Shown here in pieces: positions 8,360 to 14,165 of a stretch of DNA of 33,865 nt (the first letter of the stretch is position 1; every line of letters begins with the position of its first letter). Under the pieces are notes generated by a model. The model did no database searches and was not told the DNA's origin. It saw only the letters and a program-made list of their open reading frames with translations. The position numbers were made by a program, and so were the translations under genes. The stretch comes from Clostridia bacterium. GTDB lineage: Bacteria; Bacillota; Clostridia; Oscillospirales; Acutalibacteraceae. The stretch covers positions 1 to 33,865 of the forward strand of contig CAAFVV010000036.1 in assembly GCA_900766585.1 (NCBI GenBank), given 5' to 3'.

Positions 8360-9100
8360 TTACCAGGGCTGCCCGGTAATCGGGTTTACCGCCGGACGGC
8401 TCTGCGGCTGTGCAGGTGCCGCCTGGGGCTGCGGAGCAGCGTATGCTTGCGGTGCTGCTTGCTGGGGTGTAACAGGGTTGTACTGCGGCTGATAAGCCGG
8501 AGCAGCAGGCTGTGCCTGCGGATAACCGGGAACGGCGGCCGGCTGTGCAGTAAAGCTCTGGCCGAGCCCCTCAAAGTCGCTGGCTGCGGATGCACCACCG
8601 GCAAGAGCCTCACCGTCACGGGTTTTAAGTACATTGCCGAGGCCGCAGCCCACGCCCTTGCTGCCGGCGGTATCATAGGCGAAAAAGTTGATGGTCACAC
8701 GGGCGTACATGCCGCTGTAAATATCCGAAGGGGCGAGCTCGCAGTCGAGGTTGTCGATACCGACGACCTGCGGCTTACTCTTGGTGCTGGCGGTCAATAC
8801 CCAATGCCCTTTGCACTCATCGCCAAAGGGCAGACCCGACGGACGAAGCCCGTCGCCGTCGTGCACAATGGCTTTCTGCGTGGGATGCGCGCCGCCCCAT
8901 TTCTTGGTCACGCCATCCTCATATGCCGCCTTGATCGAGGCGTTGATGTTGGCGACGGTCGCGGCATCGGTTTTGGGGATGAGCAGCGTAACGCTGTATT
9001 TGAGGTCGCCGCCCTGCTGGGGCGCTCTGGGCACGGTAAGATTGGCATAGGACAGACGGACCTCACCGGTCAATACTTTCGTAGCGATGTTCTGATACAT
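8360..9100 (-). CDS. DUF2815 protein, ssDNA-binding-like
   Basis: A 246-residue protein of the DUF2815 family, thought to be related to T7 gp2.5-type single-stranded DNA-binding proteins. Diagnostic pieces are GEVRLSYANL, YSVTLLIPK, the WGGAHPTQK stretch, and SGMYARVTINFFAYD followed by GVGCGLGNVLK. The last 75 residues are a Pro/Gln/Ala-rich tail ending NPITGQPW, as expected for a disordered SSB-type tail, although it lacks the usual acidic tip. It lies between the polymerase and the DUF2800 nuclease, fitting a role in replication/recombination. Start ATG with AAAGGAGATCG upstream. Confidence 0.88.
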   Translation of the reverse strand: MYQNIATKVLTGEVRLSYANLTVPRAPQQGGDLKYSVTLLIPKTDAATVANINASIKAAYEDGVTKKWGGAHPTQKAIVHDGDGLRPSGLPFGDECKGHWVLTASTKSKPQVVGIDNLDCELAPSDIYSGMYARVTINFFAYDTAGSKGVGCGLGNVLKTRDGEALAGGASAASDFEGLGQSFTAQPAAVPGYPQAQPAAPAYQPQYNPVTPQQAAPQAYAAPQPQAAPAQPQSRPAVNPITGQPW

Positions 9101-9122
9101 AATTTTCGATCTCCTTTATTCT

Positions 9123-10319
9123 TTAGATTTCATCGGCCACCCCGGCAAAGTCTGCGGCAGCGGGACTGTAGGCCGCGCGCTTGTCCGTAAACGGGGCGAG
9201 TGTGGGTTTGCCGGGGGGCTTGATTACAAAGCTGCCGAGCTTGTCCGCAAATTCCGCTCTGCCCATCAGCTTTTCAATCTCGGATAGGGTTTTCGGCTTG
9301 GATTCGTACAGCAAGGCTCTGTCGTATCCGGCGACCAGGGCGGCATCAATCGCCGCATCCGTATCGGAAAAGGTGCGGACGCTTCTGCCCGCAACGGCCT
9401 TCCAGCCGGGCACGGTGCCGCCTTTGAGTATCGTGCGGAGGGCGTAATCCTCGAGATCCTTGTACCACTTTACAAGCTCCTGCCCACGGACGAGCAGATC
9501 GCCGATCTCCGCGTCGGAAAGCACTTTCGCGTCGTCCGCGGCCTCGGCGCGGGGTACGCAGTCTTTAAACTCCTCGAGGGCTGTGTTTTGGTCGGCACGG
9601 GCGCGGCATTTGACCCGCCCGCGGCAAAAGCGGCAATGCTCGCCGGGGCAAAAAGTTCCCAGCCCCATATATGCCTTTGCGGCAATGGGCTTGATGCTCT
9701 CACCCCAGGCCATCAGTTCCTCGACGGGTACGGTCTCGCTGCTCGGTTCATCACGAATGCGGGGCTGGTCGATAGTCATGCACACCTTTCGGATACCGTC
9801 CCCGTACACGGGTCTGTACCGCTTCAGAGCACCGAGGGCATACAGTCGCATCTGCGGGTTGCCCTCTGCCGATACGGGTACGCCCTTGCCGTGCTTGTAG
9901 TCCGTGATGCACAGGGTATCGCCGCCGATCATAATGCAGTCACAGGTACCGAACCCCTCCGGCACATATTCCGAGAAGTCCACCCGAACCTCCGCGGCCA
10001 CGTTCGGCGTTACGGCATACTGCATCGCCTTTTCGGTCAGATGCTCGATATACAGATCCGATGTTCTGTCCATCTCGTCCCGGTACAGAGGATCAGCTTT
10101 CAGCTTTTTCAGCCGCGCCGTAAAGGTGCGCGGTTTAACGGACGCGGTGAAGTGCCGGAGTACCTTCAGCTCACAGACGGCATGCGCCAGACGCCCTTCC
10201 TCGGCATACGCCGATGTATTTTCCGGGAATTGCTCCTCAAAACGGGGAGCGGCAGTGCAATTAAGCCACCGTGCGGCGGATGAGGCCGACAGCAAAGCGT
10301 GCGTTTCCGGGGTTGGCAT
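9123..10319 (-). CDS. DUF2800 protein, PD-(D/E)XK (RecB/Cas4-like) nuclease
   Basis: A 398-residue protein of the phage DUF2800 family. The nuclease core is visible as GTCDCIMIGG (Asp127) and ITDYKHGKG (Asp140, Lys142). Cys21 together with Cys224, Cys229, Cys232 and Cys238 (FCPGEHCRFC...C) resembles the split iron-sulfur cluster of Cas4/AddB-like exonucleases. The likely job is processing DNA ends in phage recombination together with the adjacent DUF2815 protein. The ribosome binding site TAAGGAGGG precedes the ATG. The iron-sulfur assignment is inferred from cysteine spacing only. Confidence 0.88.
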   Translation of the reverse strand: MPTPETHALLSASSAARWLNCTAAPRFEEQFPENTSAYAEEGRLAHAVCELKVLRHFTASVKPRTFTARLKKLKADPLYRDEMDRTSDLYIEHLTEKAMQYAVTPNVAAEVRVDFSEYVPEGFGTCDCIMIGGDTLCITDYKHGKGVPVSAEGNPQMRLYALGALKRYRPVYGDGIRKVCMTIDQPRIRDEPSSETVPVEELMAWGESIKPIAAKAYMGLGTFCPGEHCRFCRGRVKCRARADQNTALEEFKDCVPRAEAADDAKVLSDAEIGDLLVRGQELVKWYKDLEDYALRTILKGGTVPGWKAVAGRSVRTFSDTDAAIDAALVAGYDRALLYESKPKTLSEIEKLMGRAEFADKLGSFVIKPPGKPTLAPFTDKRAAYSPAAADFAGVADEI

Positions 10320-10333
10320 AGCTTATTCCCTCC

Positions 10334-10870
10334 TTAAATCGCTGCGCCCATGGCTCTCAGCTCACCGGCAACCGCACCGTAGCTTTCGGGCGCGAGCTCT
10401 GTGAGGCTTGTCACGCCGAATCGCCCGAGCAGCTGCATGAGCCGGTCTATCTTGCCCGCATCAATGAGTGCCGAGCCCGCGGTCGCGATCATGTCCAACG
10501 TGTACTGCGGCGCGGCGGTCGGGACAGGCGGCGCAGTCGGGGCAGCAGTCGTCTGAACAGGCGCGGGTGCAGGGATGGGAGCGGCAGTGGGAATAATTGG
10601 CGCAGGCTGCGCAGGTACTGCCGCGGGCGTAGGGTTCACCGTCTCAGAACGGCAGGAGGTCGCTCCAGTCGTCGACGTCTGCGGGCTCACCGTACCCGCG
10701 CGGGCAGGCGCCGCAGTCGTGGGCGCAGGTGTCATCGTAGGGTTTACGGGCACCCCCTCAGGCGCGAGCGGCTCTGCGGGCTGTGCCTTGCCGCTGTCAA
10801 CGGCAGCCGCGAGATTGTTGATTGCCGCGGCCAGATCGGCCGCCGTGATCGTGATTTTGAGTTCCAGCAT
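10334..10870 (-). CDS. Pro/Ala/Thr-rich phage protein of unknown function
   Basis: A 178-residue protein starting MLELKITITAADLAAAINNLAAAV. The first 30 residues look helical, followed by about 90 residues of low-complexity Pro-Ala-Thr-Val linker and a folded-looking C-terminus (MIATAGSALIDAGKIDRLMQLLGRFGV...). The chosen ATG at 10870 has CCAAGGAGGAAAACAATC in front; the frame is open 20 codons further but without a good site. It lies upstream of the recombination genes DUF2800 and DUF2815 in the same operon, so it may be an accessory factor. The function is not recognised. Confidence 0.75.
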   Translation of the reverse strand: MLELKITITAADLAAAINNLAAAVDSGKAQPAEPLAPEGVPVNPTMTPAPTTAAPARAGTVSPQTSTTGATSCRSETVNPTPAAVPAQPAPIIPTAAPIPAPAPVQTTAAPTAPPVPTAAPQYTLDMIATAGSALIDAGKIDRLMQLLGRFGVTSLTELAPESYGAVAGELRAMGAAI

Positions 10871-10970
10871 GATTGTTTTCCTCCTTGGTTGTGTGAATTG
10901 TCTGACAGTCGCATTTTTCGCCGGGATCAAGGTTTGCCCCGCAATACGGGCAGGTGTGGTAATAGGCCAT
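10797..10970 (-). CDS. Small zinc-ribbon-like phage protein
   Basis: A 57-residue protein starting MAYYHTCPYCGANLDPGEKCDC. Two CxxC/CxC pairs (CPYC, CDC) in the first 22 residues suggest a metal-binding knuckle. The start at 10970 shares one base with the stop of the DUF551 gene (TGATG) and follows GGAGGAAACG. Its 3' part overlaps the start of the Pro/Ala-rich gene by 74 nt, unusual even for phages, so the C-terminal half after the cysteines may be simple read-through coding. Function unknown. Confidence 0.65.
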   Translation of the reverse strand: MAYYHTCPYCGANLDPGEKCDCQTIHTTKEENNHAGTQNHDHGGRSGRGNQQSRGCR

Positions 10971-11158
10971 CACGTTTCCTCCGGGAGATCGGGCAGCGGC
11001 ATCCAGTGCGTCACCTCGGCGCGCCCGCGGTGTATCCAGTGATCTATGCTCCAGTAGCCCTTGTCTATGTTGCGCACGCCGTTTTTCGACATCGTGCACA
11101 CCAGCACTTCCTCCTGATCCGCCGGTATCTCCACGCGCGCATCATACCATTCGCTCAT
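10970..11158 (-). CDS. DUF551-like small phage protein
   Basis: A 62-residue protein beginning MSEWYDARVEIPADQEEVLVCT and ending HWMPLPDLPEET. The W...P....VLV opening and the closing THWMPLP are the DUF551 signature found in many phage early regions. The function is unknown. It overlaps the upstream membrane-protein gene by 4 nt (ATGA) and the downstream gene by 1 nt, showing a tightly packed operon. Confidence 0.8.
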   Translation of the reverse strand: MSEWYDARVEIPADQEEVLVCTMSKNGVRNIDKGYWSIDHWIHRGRAEVTHWMPLPDLPEET

Positions 11159-11346
11159 GGCTTGTCCGCCTCCTTTGCTATCTCCAGCGCAAAAGCGCCT
11201 GCCAACATCCCCAGCCCGATCGCGCAGCGGTAAATGATCGCGGGCAAATCAATGATTCCGCAGTCACTGGCTCCGGCTGTGCCGAGTATCATCACAAAGC
11301 CGGATACGCCGAGAATCACGCGAAGAGCGTTATGTATCCGCCTCAT
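11155..11346 (-). CDS. Small phage membrane protein
   Basis: A 63-residue protein with two hydrophobic segments, about residues 8-26 (LRVILGVSGFVMILGTAGA) and 33-55 (LPAIIYRCAIGLGMLAGAFAL), a basic N-terminus (MRRIHNALR) and a charged tail. It is probably a two-pass inner-membrane protein. Phage proteins of this kind can act in exclusion or lysis control, but nothing specific supports either. It overlaps the DUF551 gene by 4 nt and has its own GGAGGACAAG site. Confidence 0.65.
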   Translation of the reverse strand: MRRIHNALRVILGVSGFVMILGTAGASDCGIIDLPAIIYRCAIGLGMLAGAFALEIAKEADKP

Positions 11347-11367
11347 AGGCTTGTCCTCCTTTCATGT

Positions 11368-11604
11368 TTAATCTCGTCCGGGCTGATTGTTCACGCCCTC
11401 GACGAATGCGCGAAATGCGTCCTTGCTGATGCGCCAGTCCTGATCCATCTTGTGCGCCGGTATTTTCCCGCGCTGCAACAGCTTGCGCGTGTGGTCAACC
11501 GAAAAACCCAAAATACACGCCGCAAACTGCACATCCAACAGAACCGGTACATCGTCCCAAGAGTACACGAGCTGCCGCCCCCGCCGATTATATTGCCGGG
11601 TCAT
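11368..11604 (-). CDS. Excisionase-like helix-turn-helix DNA-binding protein
   Basis: A 78-residue protein in which VLLDVQFAACILGFSVDHTRKLLQRGKIPAHKMDQDWRIS matches the MerR-like winged HTH of the excisionase/HTH_17 family (helix, turn, recognition helix, then the W-R-I strand). Candidate roles are control of integrase directionality or transcription. It starts 4 nt inside the end of the antirepressor gene, so the two are translationally coupled. It lies far from int, so a true Xis role is uncertain. Confidence 0.78.
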   Translation of the reverse strand: MTRQYNRRGRQLVYSWDDVPVLLDVQFAACILGFSVDHTRKLLQRGKIPAHKMDQDWRISKDAFRAFVEGVNNQPGRD

Positions 11605-12338
11605 TCACTCACCCCCTCGCACAGCAGGCGGAACGTCTCGCGGCCGCGCGGCGTGATCAGCGTCTGGGTGCCGCTCCATTGCGTTTTCTCGTTAAAGCAC
11701 TCCTTGACCTCGAAAAGCCCCTGATTCTTGTCCGCATACGGCATCAGCTTGCCGTTTCGGTCGCGGTAGAGGTATTTATGCTCGGTGAGGAATGCGATGA
11801 AAGCCTTTTCTTTGATCTTCAGTTGCTTCGCCGTGTCGCGGAAATTGGTCAGGAGGTTGCGATCCACGAGCTGGTCGAAATATTCCGCACGAGGCAAAAG
11901 CCGCTGATTTTCCACGGTCAGCTCCGAGATGCGCGCCTCACGCTCCGAAAGCGTTTTCTGCGCCACCATCAGCGCCTTTGCCATCAGCTCGGCGGGGGAC
12001 AGCGTCTCCTGTCCCTGTATGTACCCGCCCGTGCGCCGGATCGACGGCAGCACCTCGGAGGTGACCCACCGCCGAAACGGCTTTGCCTCGGGCTTGTCCG
12101 ACCGCAGGATCACGTTATACAGCCCCGATTCGTTGATGATGGTCGTTTCCTGCGGGCCACCAAGGGTGTCCACTCTGACCGACCCCCTTTCATCCTCGTC
12201 GAGGCGGCTTGCTGTGTCGCGGTATTTGCTGATTCCCAGCACCTCGCATACATCCTTCAGCACGAACCACGGCTCACCGTTCCTCTCCACCGTGCGCACC
12301 GGATGGGTGTTGTAATTGAAGATCTGTAACTCGTTCAT
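11601..12338 (-). CDS. Phage antirepressor (BRO-N plus KilAC/ANT domain)
   Basis: A 245-residue two-domain protein. The N-terminal BRO domain (MNELQIFNYNTHPVRTVERNGEPWFVLKDVCEVLGISKYRD, then GLYNVILRSDKPEAKPFRRWVTSEVLPSIRRTGGY) is followed by a coiled segment (about 120-150) and a C-terminal ANT/KilAC domain (LLPRAEYFDQLVDR...LFEVKECF...TLITPRGRETFRLL). The family counteracts CI repressors and can trigger prophage induction. It is transcribed in the Cro-led operon, the usual place. Ribosome binding site AAAGGAGTCATACAC. Confidence 0.93.
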   Translation of the reverse strand: MNELQIFNYNTHPVRTVERNGEPWFVLKDVCEVLGISKYRDTASRLDEDERGSVRVDTLGGPQETTIINESGLYNVILRSDKPEAKPFRRWVTSEVLPSIRRTGGYIQGQETLSPAELMAKALMVAQKTLSEREARISELTVENQRLLPRAEYFDQLVDRNLLTNFRDTAKQLKIKEKAFIAFLTEHKYLYRDRNGKLMPYADKNQGLFEVKECFNEKTQWSGTQTLITPRGRETFRLLCEGVSE

Positions 12339-12365
12339 GTGTATGACTCCTTTCTGTTTTTGGCG

Positions 12366-12767
12366 TCATGGCTTAACTTCAATATCCGGCAAAATCTCTG
12401 TGTGGAAATACCACTTGTAGTGATAGGGATCCGTATGCGTCCCGGTAATGTCCTCCACCGCATACAGGGTGTAGCTGTTAAGATATACATAGTTTTTCTT
12501 GTAGGTGTTCGGTCCGGTCTTGCATGTGATCACCAGTTCGTCCGTGTCGTTGTTGGATATGTTCATGTATCCTTCTGCGGAAAAAATGACCGTATCCGTT
12601 CTCGCGTTGTACACCGTGATCCTGCGCTCACACTCGAAATATTCCGCCTGTTTGGAAACGTTATAGTTGACCTTTGATGCCTCCGAGCATCCCGCCACAA
12701 GCAACAGGCAAACCAGCCCTATAGCCATCGCCACTTTTTGCAGGGATTTGATCGTCTTTCTTTTCAT
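12366..12767 (-). CDS. Phage-encoded lipoprotein (beta-sandwich type)
   Basis: A 133-residue protein starting MKRKTIKSLQKVAMAIGLVCLLLVAGC; the lipobox LVAGC predicts lipidation at Cys27 and anchoring on the outer face of the membrane. The mature part (SKVNYNVSKQAEYFECERRITVYN...DTVIFSAEGYMNIS) resembles short all-beta lipoproteins carried by many Firmicutes phages near the lysogeny switch. Such proteins are candidates for superinfection exclusion, but no function is shown. The ATG at 12767 follows AAAGGAGGAAACAAGC. A GTGAA-N5-TTCAC palindrome lies just upstream at 12789-12803. Confidence 0.82.
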   Translation of the reverse strand: MKRKTIKSLQKVAMAIGLVCLLLVAGCSEASKVNYNVSKQAEYFECERRITVYNARTDTVIFSAEGYMNISNNDTDELVITCKTGPNTYKKNYVYLNSYTLYAVEDITGTHTDPYHYKWYFHTEILPDIEVKP

Positions 12768-12788
12768 GCTTGTTTCCTCCTTTGAATT

Positions 12789-12803
12789 GTGAATATTGTT
12801 CAC
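12789..12803. promoter_or_regulatory. GTGAA-N5-TTCAC palindrome (copy 4)
   Basis: GTGAATATTGTTCAC is a perfect 5+5 inverted repeat with a 5-nt centre. It overlaps the stop of the 47-residue gene and sits directly upstream of the ribosome binding site of the lipoprotein at 12366-12767. Confidence 0.6.
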
Positions 12804-12943
12804 TTCACCCTTACCAGCGTGATAACCGGCTCGTCCTCGCTGAGATCCATTTTCAGCACGCGCCACCGCCCGGTGGCCAGCAGCTCGTTGGCCTCCTCCA
12901 TATCCCGCGCCTCGCGAAACTCCCGGATCGTCTCTGTGTTCAT
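12800..12943 (-). CDS. 47-residue phage protein of unknown function
   Basis: A small gene encoding MNTETIREFREARDMEEAN followed by ELLATGRWRVLKMDLSEDE and a final PVITLVRVK. It looks like a helix followed by a small beta unit. Support comes from a strong AAAGGAGGACAACACC site before the ATG and a 4-nt ATGA overlap with the upstream lipoprotein gene. Its stop codon lies inside the palindrome 12789-12803. The product is not recognised. Confidence 0.68.
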   Translation of the reverse strand: MNTETIREFREARDMEEANELLATGRWRVLKMDLSEDEPVITLVRVK

Positions 12944-13272
12944 GGTGTTGTCCTCCTTTGCGATGCGGTCATCCTCTCATATTCGGCTTTGCCGACACGG
13001 TTCCATTTGGTCGCAGTGGAACCGTCGTCGTATGTAATCCGGTATAGGATTTCGTATTTGGCGTCATGGTGCACGGTACGGACGTAAGGGACAAGAACGA
13101 ACTCGCCCTTCCAGATGTCATAAATGTGCTTATATTCGGTTTCCACCGAATCATAGGCGGCAGTGTATTTGTGGTCTATAGCTTCTCGGGAAACTTCCGT
13201 TTTCGGCGTGCAGGCACTCAACGGAAAAACGGTTAAAACCAAGCATAATACCGCGCCGATAAATCGTTTCAT
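12940..13272 (-). CDS. Second phage-encoded lipoprotein
   Basis: A 110-residue protein with signal peptide MKRFIGAVLCLVLTVFPLSAC; lipobox LSAC predicts lipidation at Cys21. The mature region (KTEVSREAIDHKYTAAYDSVETEYKHIYD, then EFVLVPYVRTVHHDAKYEILYRITYDDGS) has alternating beta-like patterns and many Tyr/His residues. It is not recognisably homologous to the other lipoprotein of this cluster. Ribosome binding site AAAAGGAGGACAACAAC. Two lipoproteins among tiny genes next to the switch suggest an exclusion or envelope-modifying role, by inference only. Confidence 0.75.
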   Translation of the reverse strand: MKRFIGAVLCLVLTVFPLSACTPKTEVSREAIDHKYTAAYDSVETEYKHIYDIWKGEFVLVPYVRTVHHDAKYEILYRITYDDGSTATKWNRVGKAEYERMTASQRRTTP

Positions 13273-13291
13273 GTTGTTGTCCTCCTTTTGT

Positions 13292-13306
13292 GTGAATAAC
13301 TCTCAC
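13292..13306. promoter_or_regulatory. GTGAA-N5-(C)TCAC palindrome (copy 3, imperfect)
   Basis: GTGAATAACTCTCAC matches the family with one mismatch in the second half-site. As with copy 4, it overlaps the stop of the upstream gene (13303-13506) and immediately precedes the ribosome binding site of the next gene. Confidence 0.5.
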
Positions 13307-13506
13307 TTTTTCTTTTTGCTCTGCTCCCGTTTTAACTCCCGACGCGCTTTTGCCATCAGCCAGTTTTTTATGCACCGTCGGCAGTCCTCGTCCGTCGGGT
13401 AGAGCCATATGCACTGCGTGTTATTTTCAAACGCACGACAAACGCCGCTTTCCTGCATATGCCGCACCGCGATCGTCAATGCGCGGCGCTCTGTTATCTC
13501 CGGCAT
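13303..13506 (-). CDS. Small Cys-containing phage protein of unknown function
   Basis: A 67-residue protein starting MPEITERRALTIAVRHMQESG. It contains four cysteines (CRAF..., NTQCIW, CRRC), possibly metal-binding, and a strongly basic C-terminus (KARRELKREQSKKKK). DNA or RNA binding is conceivable. The ATG at 13506 follows GAGGAGGACAACACC; its stop codon lies inside the GTGAA-type palindrome at 13292-13306. Confidence 0.65.
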   Translation of the reverse strand: MPEITERRALTIAVRHMQESGVCRAFENNTQCIWLYPTDEDCRRCIKNWLMAKARRELKREQSKKKK

Positions 13507-13519
13507 GGTGTTGTCCTCC

Positions 13520-13675
13520 TCAATCCCAACGGTCGAAGTCGTTCAGGATGTATTCCCTGTTCTCGGGTGTATCCGGCAGATTGTAGCCGCCCCGGTCGTT
13601 GCCGAGGAACAGCTCGCCCCGGTCGTTGATCCCACAGGAAAGCCCTGTCTCGTCGTCGCGTCTGAAAATGGTCAT
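13520..13675 (-). CDS. 51-residue phage protein of unknown function
   Basis: A small gene encoding MTIFRRDDETGLSCGINDRG, then ELFLGNDRGGYNLPDTPENR and EYILNDFDRWD. It is acidic and rich in Gly, Asp and Asn, with no recognised domain. The ribosome binding site AAGGGGGGGACGACAAC precedes the ATG, and its stop merges with the ribosome binding site of the next gene (TGAGGAGG). It is the first gene after the two tandem palindromes at 13695-13731, so it probably heads a separately controlled cassette run. Confidence 0.65.
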   Translation of the reverse strand: MTIFRRDDETGLSCGINDRGELFLGNDRGGYNLPDTPENREYILNDFDRWD

Positions 13676-13692
13676 GTTGTCGTCCCCCCCTT

Positions 13693-13731
13693 GCGTGAAT
13701 GATGTTCACGCCGTTTGTGAATAATGGTCAC
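13693..13731. promoter_or_regulatory. Two tandem GTGAA-N5-TTCAC palindromes (copies 1 and 2)
   Basis: Copy 2 is GTGAATGATGTTCAC at 13695-13709, extended to 7-bp arms as GCGTGAATGATGTTCACGC (13693-13711). Copy 1 is GTGAATAATGGTCAC at 13717-13731. They are 22 bp apart centre to centre, about two helical turns, upstream of the 51-residue gene. This layout fits cooperative operator binding. Confidence 0.65.
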
Positions 13732-13752
13732 GCGCATCCTTTGCTACCCGCG

Positions 13753-13777
13753 AAAATGTTCCTTTACGGAACATTTT
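13753..13777. promoter_or_regulatory. GTTCC-N5-GGAAC palindrome overlapping the end of the Cro-like gene
   Basis: A perfect 10+10 inverted repeat, AAAATGTTCC / GGAACATTTT around TTTAC, contains the core GTTCC-N5-GGAAC (13758-13772) also found at the switch (14031-14045). It overlaps the TAA of the Cro-like gene. With a TTTT end on the minus strand it could also be a weak terminator. Confidence 0.6.
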
Positions 13778-13994
13778 AGATTAAAAAAATTTGATCCTGC
13801 GGTGCTCTGAATACTGCGGCGATCTTTACGGCTTGCTGATTGGTGAAATCCGACCAACCCAGAACCTTGTTGAGATAGGATCGTCCGCTCATGCCTAGAA
13901 GGTTCCCCATATATTCATTTGAGTATCCCGCTTGTCTTTGGTACGCCTGTAAAAAATAATACGGGGGGTGTATGCGTGTTTTCTCTCTGTCCAT
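13776..13994 (-). CDS. Cro-like transcriptional regulator
   Basis: A 72-residue helix-turn-helix protein: YFLQAYQRQAGYSNEYMGNLLGMSGRSYLNKVLGWSDFTNQQAVKIAAVF. It is the first gene leftwards of the divergent repressor gene, the position of Cro, and is read from a consensus promoter that overlaps operator-like palindromes. By analogy it represses the repressor gene during lytic growth and tunes the early operon. ATG at 13994 with GGAGGCGTAACAA. It is flanked on both sides by GTTCC-N5-GGAAC palindromes. Confidence 0.8.
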   Translation of the reverse strand: MDREKTRIHPPYYFLQAYQRQAGYSNEYMGNLLGMSGRSYLNKVLGWSDFTNQQAVKIAAVFRAPQDQIFLI

Positions 13995-14030
13995 TTGTTA
14001 CGCCTCCTTTGTGTTATCAAAATCGTTTTT

Positions 14031-14045
14031 GTTCCGCATCGGAAC
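14031..14045. promoter_or_regulatory. Operator GTTCC-N5-GGAAC at the phage switch
   Basis: GTTCCGCATCGGAAC, extended by T/A to 17 bp (14030-14046), lies at the expected transcription start of the leftward promoter. A half-site GTTCC (14069-14073) lies in that promoter's spacer. Binding by the CI/LexA-type repressor or the Cro-like protein is inferred. Confidence 0.72.
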
Positions 14046-14051
14046 ACATTC

Positions 14052-14080
14052 AGTATATCACCAGCAATGTTCCGTGTCAA
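14052..14080 (-). promoter_or_regulatory. Leftward early promoter of the prophage
   Basis: On the minus strand TTGACA (14075-14080) and TATACT (14052-14057) are separated by exactly 17 bp, a near-perfect sigma-A promoter. It faces the Cro-like gene and the small-gene and replication operon, and is overlapped by the GTTCC-type operators. Confidence 0.85.
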
Positions 14081-14113
14081 CACTTTTTTGAAAAAATTTT
14101 CAAAAAAGTGTTG
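14078..14113. promoter_or_regulatory. 36-nt near-perfect palindrome between the divergent switch genes
   Basis: The left arm CAACACTTTTTTGAAAA (14078-14094) pairs over 17 bp with 14097-14113 around a 2-nt centre. It touches the -35 box of the leftward promoter and the -35 box of the presumed rightward promoter. It may be a binding site controlling both, or a bidirectional terminator-like cruciform. Confidence 0.6.
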
Positions 14114-14139
14114 CGCATCAAGAACAAATGTGTTACAGT
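14111..14139 (+). promoter_or_regulatory. Possible promoter of the repressor gene
   Basis: TTGCGC (14111-14116) and TACAGT (14134-14139) are spaced by 17 bp, 26 nt before the repressor ATG. Both boxes are weaker than those of the opposing early promoter, as usual for a repressor-maintenance promoter. Confidence 0.45.
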
Positions 14140-14165
14140 AATGTTGTAAAGGATGGTGTTCGAAT

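Noticed and set aside
10893..10907. Possible fifth GTGAA-type palindrome, GTGAATTGTCTGACA
   Set aside because: Only the first half-site matches; the second half does not, so it was not counted.
13494..13709. 71-residue minus-strand frame overlapping the 51-residue gene
   Set aside because: It lacks a proper ribosome binding site and overlaps the tandem palindromes; the alternative frame has a good start and joins neatly to the next gene.
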